Of a stretch of 5,379 bases of DNA, positions 4,924-5,379 are shown in pieces. The DNA is from Bacillota bacterium. Its GTDB lineage: Bacteria > Bacillota > Clostridia > Christensenellales > Aristaeellaceae. Under the pieces are notes generated by a model. That model did no database searches, was not told where the DNA came from, and saw only the letters and a list, made by a program, of their open reading frames with translations. Location: the NCBI GenBank assembly GCA_023392395.1, contig JAEVZE010000173.1, positions 1-5,379 of the forward strand. The letters are read 5' to 3'. A program made the translations under genes and the position numbers. Every line of letters starts with the position of its first letter. The first letter of the stretch is position 1.

Positions 4924-5379
4924 TCAAATTTTGTGCAGCAGGTTGAAGTCAAAGGGCAAATCCAGCGGCACCCAGAACATGGCGTAGTGCTCGTCCATGC
5001 CGGTGCGCACGCCCTTCGAATTGACATACTCGGCCACGGCGCGGGAGGCGGGCACCACTTCCCGGACGTGGGAGCGGACGGTGGGGTTCATGCTGTCTCG
5101 GGAAGAATCGATCACGAACAGCTGCCGCTCGCCGTCCCGGATGCGGTGATCCACCAGCGCCACGATATGCCCCACCCGGAGATCGCACAGCGCGCAGCCG
5201 CCGTCCAGCATGTTGGCCCACAGCGCCTCGTGGTCGTTCAGAAGACCGTCAAAGTCATACCTCAGGCCGCAGCGCTTCAGCCGCCCGTCCTTTTGCATCG
5301 CGGAGAGCAGCATCGGGCGGTCGGTGCCATCGTCCCCGCGCCCGCCGTGCGCCGCAGAAAAGTCCGCCAACTCCTCTAC
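4924..5379 (-). CDS. C-terminal part of a putative papain-like / C39-like hydrolase (partial)
   Basis: The last 151 codons are present; the frame is open to the window edge, so the 5' end is missing. A TTG near 5370 is probably internal: GAGGAG directly abuts it, leaving no spacing for a ribosome site. Seen: no membrane segment, a mixed alpha/beta composition, and the pattern LDGGCALCDLRVGHIVALVDH, then DGERQLFVIDSS. In papain-like and C39-like peptidases a 'GH-x-V' histidine followed about 15-20 residues later by a strand ending in Asp supplies His and Asp of the catalytic site; here these would be H71 and D91 of the visible part. The catalytic Cys would lie upstream, outside the window. This is a motif-level guess, and an unrelated hypothetical protein is possible. 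The tail (HYAMFWVPLDLPFDFNLLHKI) is intact and followed by a strong terminator. Confidence 0.55.
   Translation of the reverse strand, partial: VEELADFSAAHGGRGDDGTDRPMLLSAMQKDGRLKRCGLRYDFDGLLNDHEALWANMLDGGCALCDLRVGHIVALVDHRIRDGERQLFVIDSSRDSMNPTVRSHVREVVPASRAVAEYVNSKGVRTGMDEHYAMFWVPLDLPFDFNLLHKI

Overview
The window looks like a chromosomal segment of a high-GC, Gram-positive anaerobe of the Clostridia type. This rests on purine-rich Shine-Dalgarno sites, sigma-A-like promoters, intrinsic terminators with T-runs, and an ammonium channel fused to a PII domain. No marker gene fixes the taxon, so this is inference. Nothing suggests a phage or plasmid, and there is no CRISPR array, rRNA or tRNA.

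Layout from left to right. Positions 1-87 are the last 28 codons of a plus-strand membrane carrier. It converges on a minus-strand block that fills the rest of the window. The gap at 88-512 is almost solid secondary structure: a short terminator-like hairpin (96-128), a nested hairpin (142-178), a 17-bp perfect hairpin (192-229) that abuts an 11-bp perfect hairpin (230-258), a 10-bp hairpin (296-320), and a 159-bp palindromic MITE-like element (354-512). That element is flanked by TTA on both sides, and the right-hand TTA is the stop codon of the ammonium transporter.

The central unit, read right to left on the minus strand, is: a promoter at 3074-3102; a leader of about 190 nt that carries a GC-rich hairpin and then a full intrinsic terminator (2923-2960); a 97-residue protein with two membrane segments (2582-2875); and an Amt ammonium channel with a signal peptide and a C-terminal PII (GlnK-like) domain (513-2537). 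A terminator between the only good promoter and the first gene suggests transcription attenuation of this ammonium-uptake operon. The leader matches no RNA class I can name.

Further right is a 464-residue APC-superfamily amino-acid transporter (3277-4671). It has its own strong promoter (TTTACA-N17-TATAAT, 4740-4768), whose -35 box lies inside a perfect inverted repeat; a second palindrome lies about 50 bp upstream. A clean terminator (4877-4908) separates it from the 3' part of a further minus-strand gene (4924-5379), which may be a papain-like or C39-like hydrolase. The complete genes therefore serve uptake of ammonium and probably amino acids, each from its own regulated promoter.
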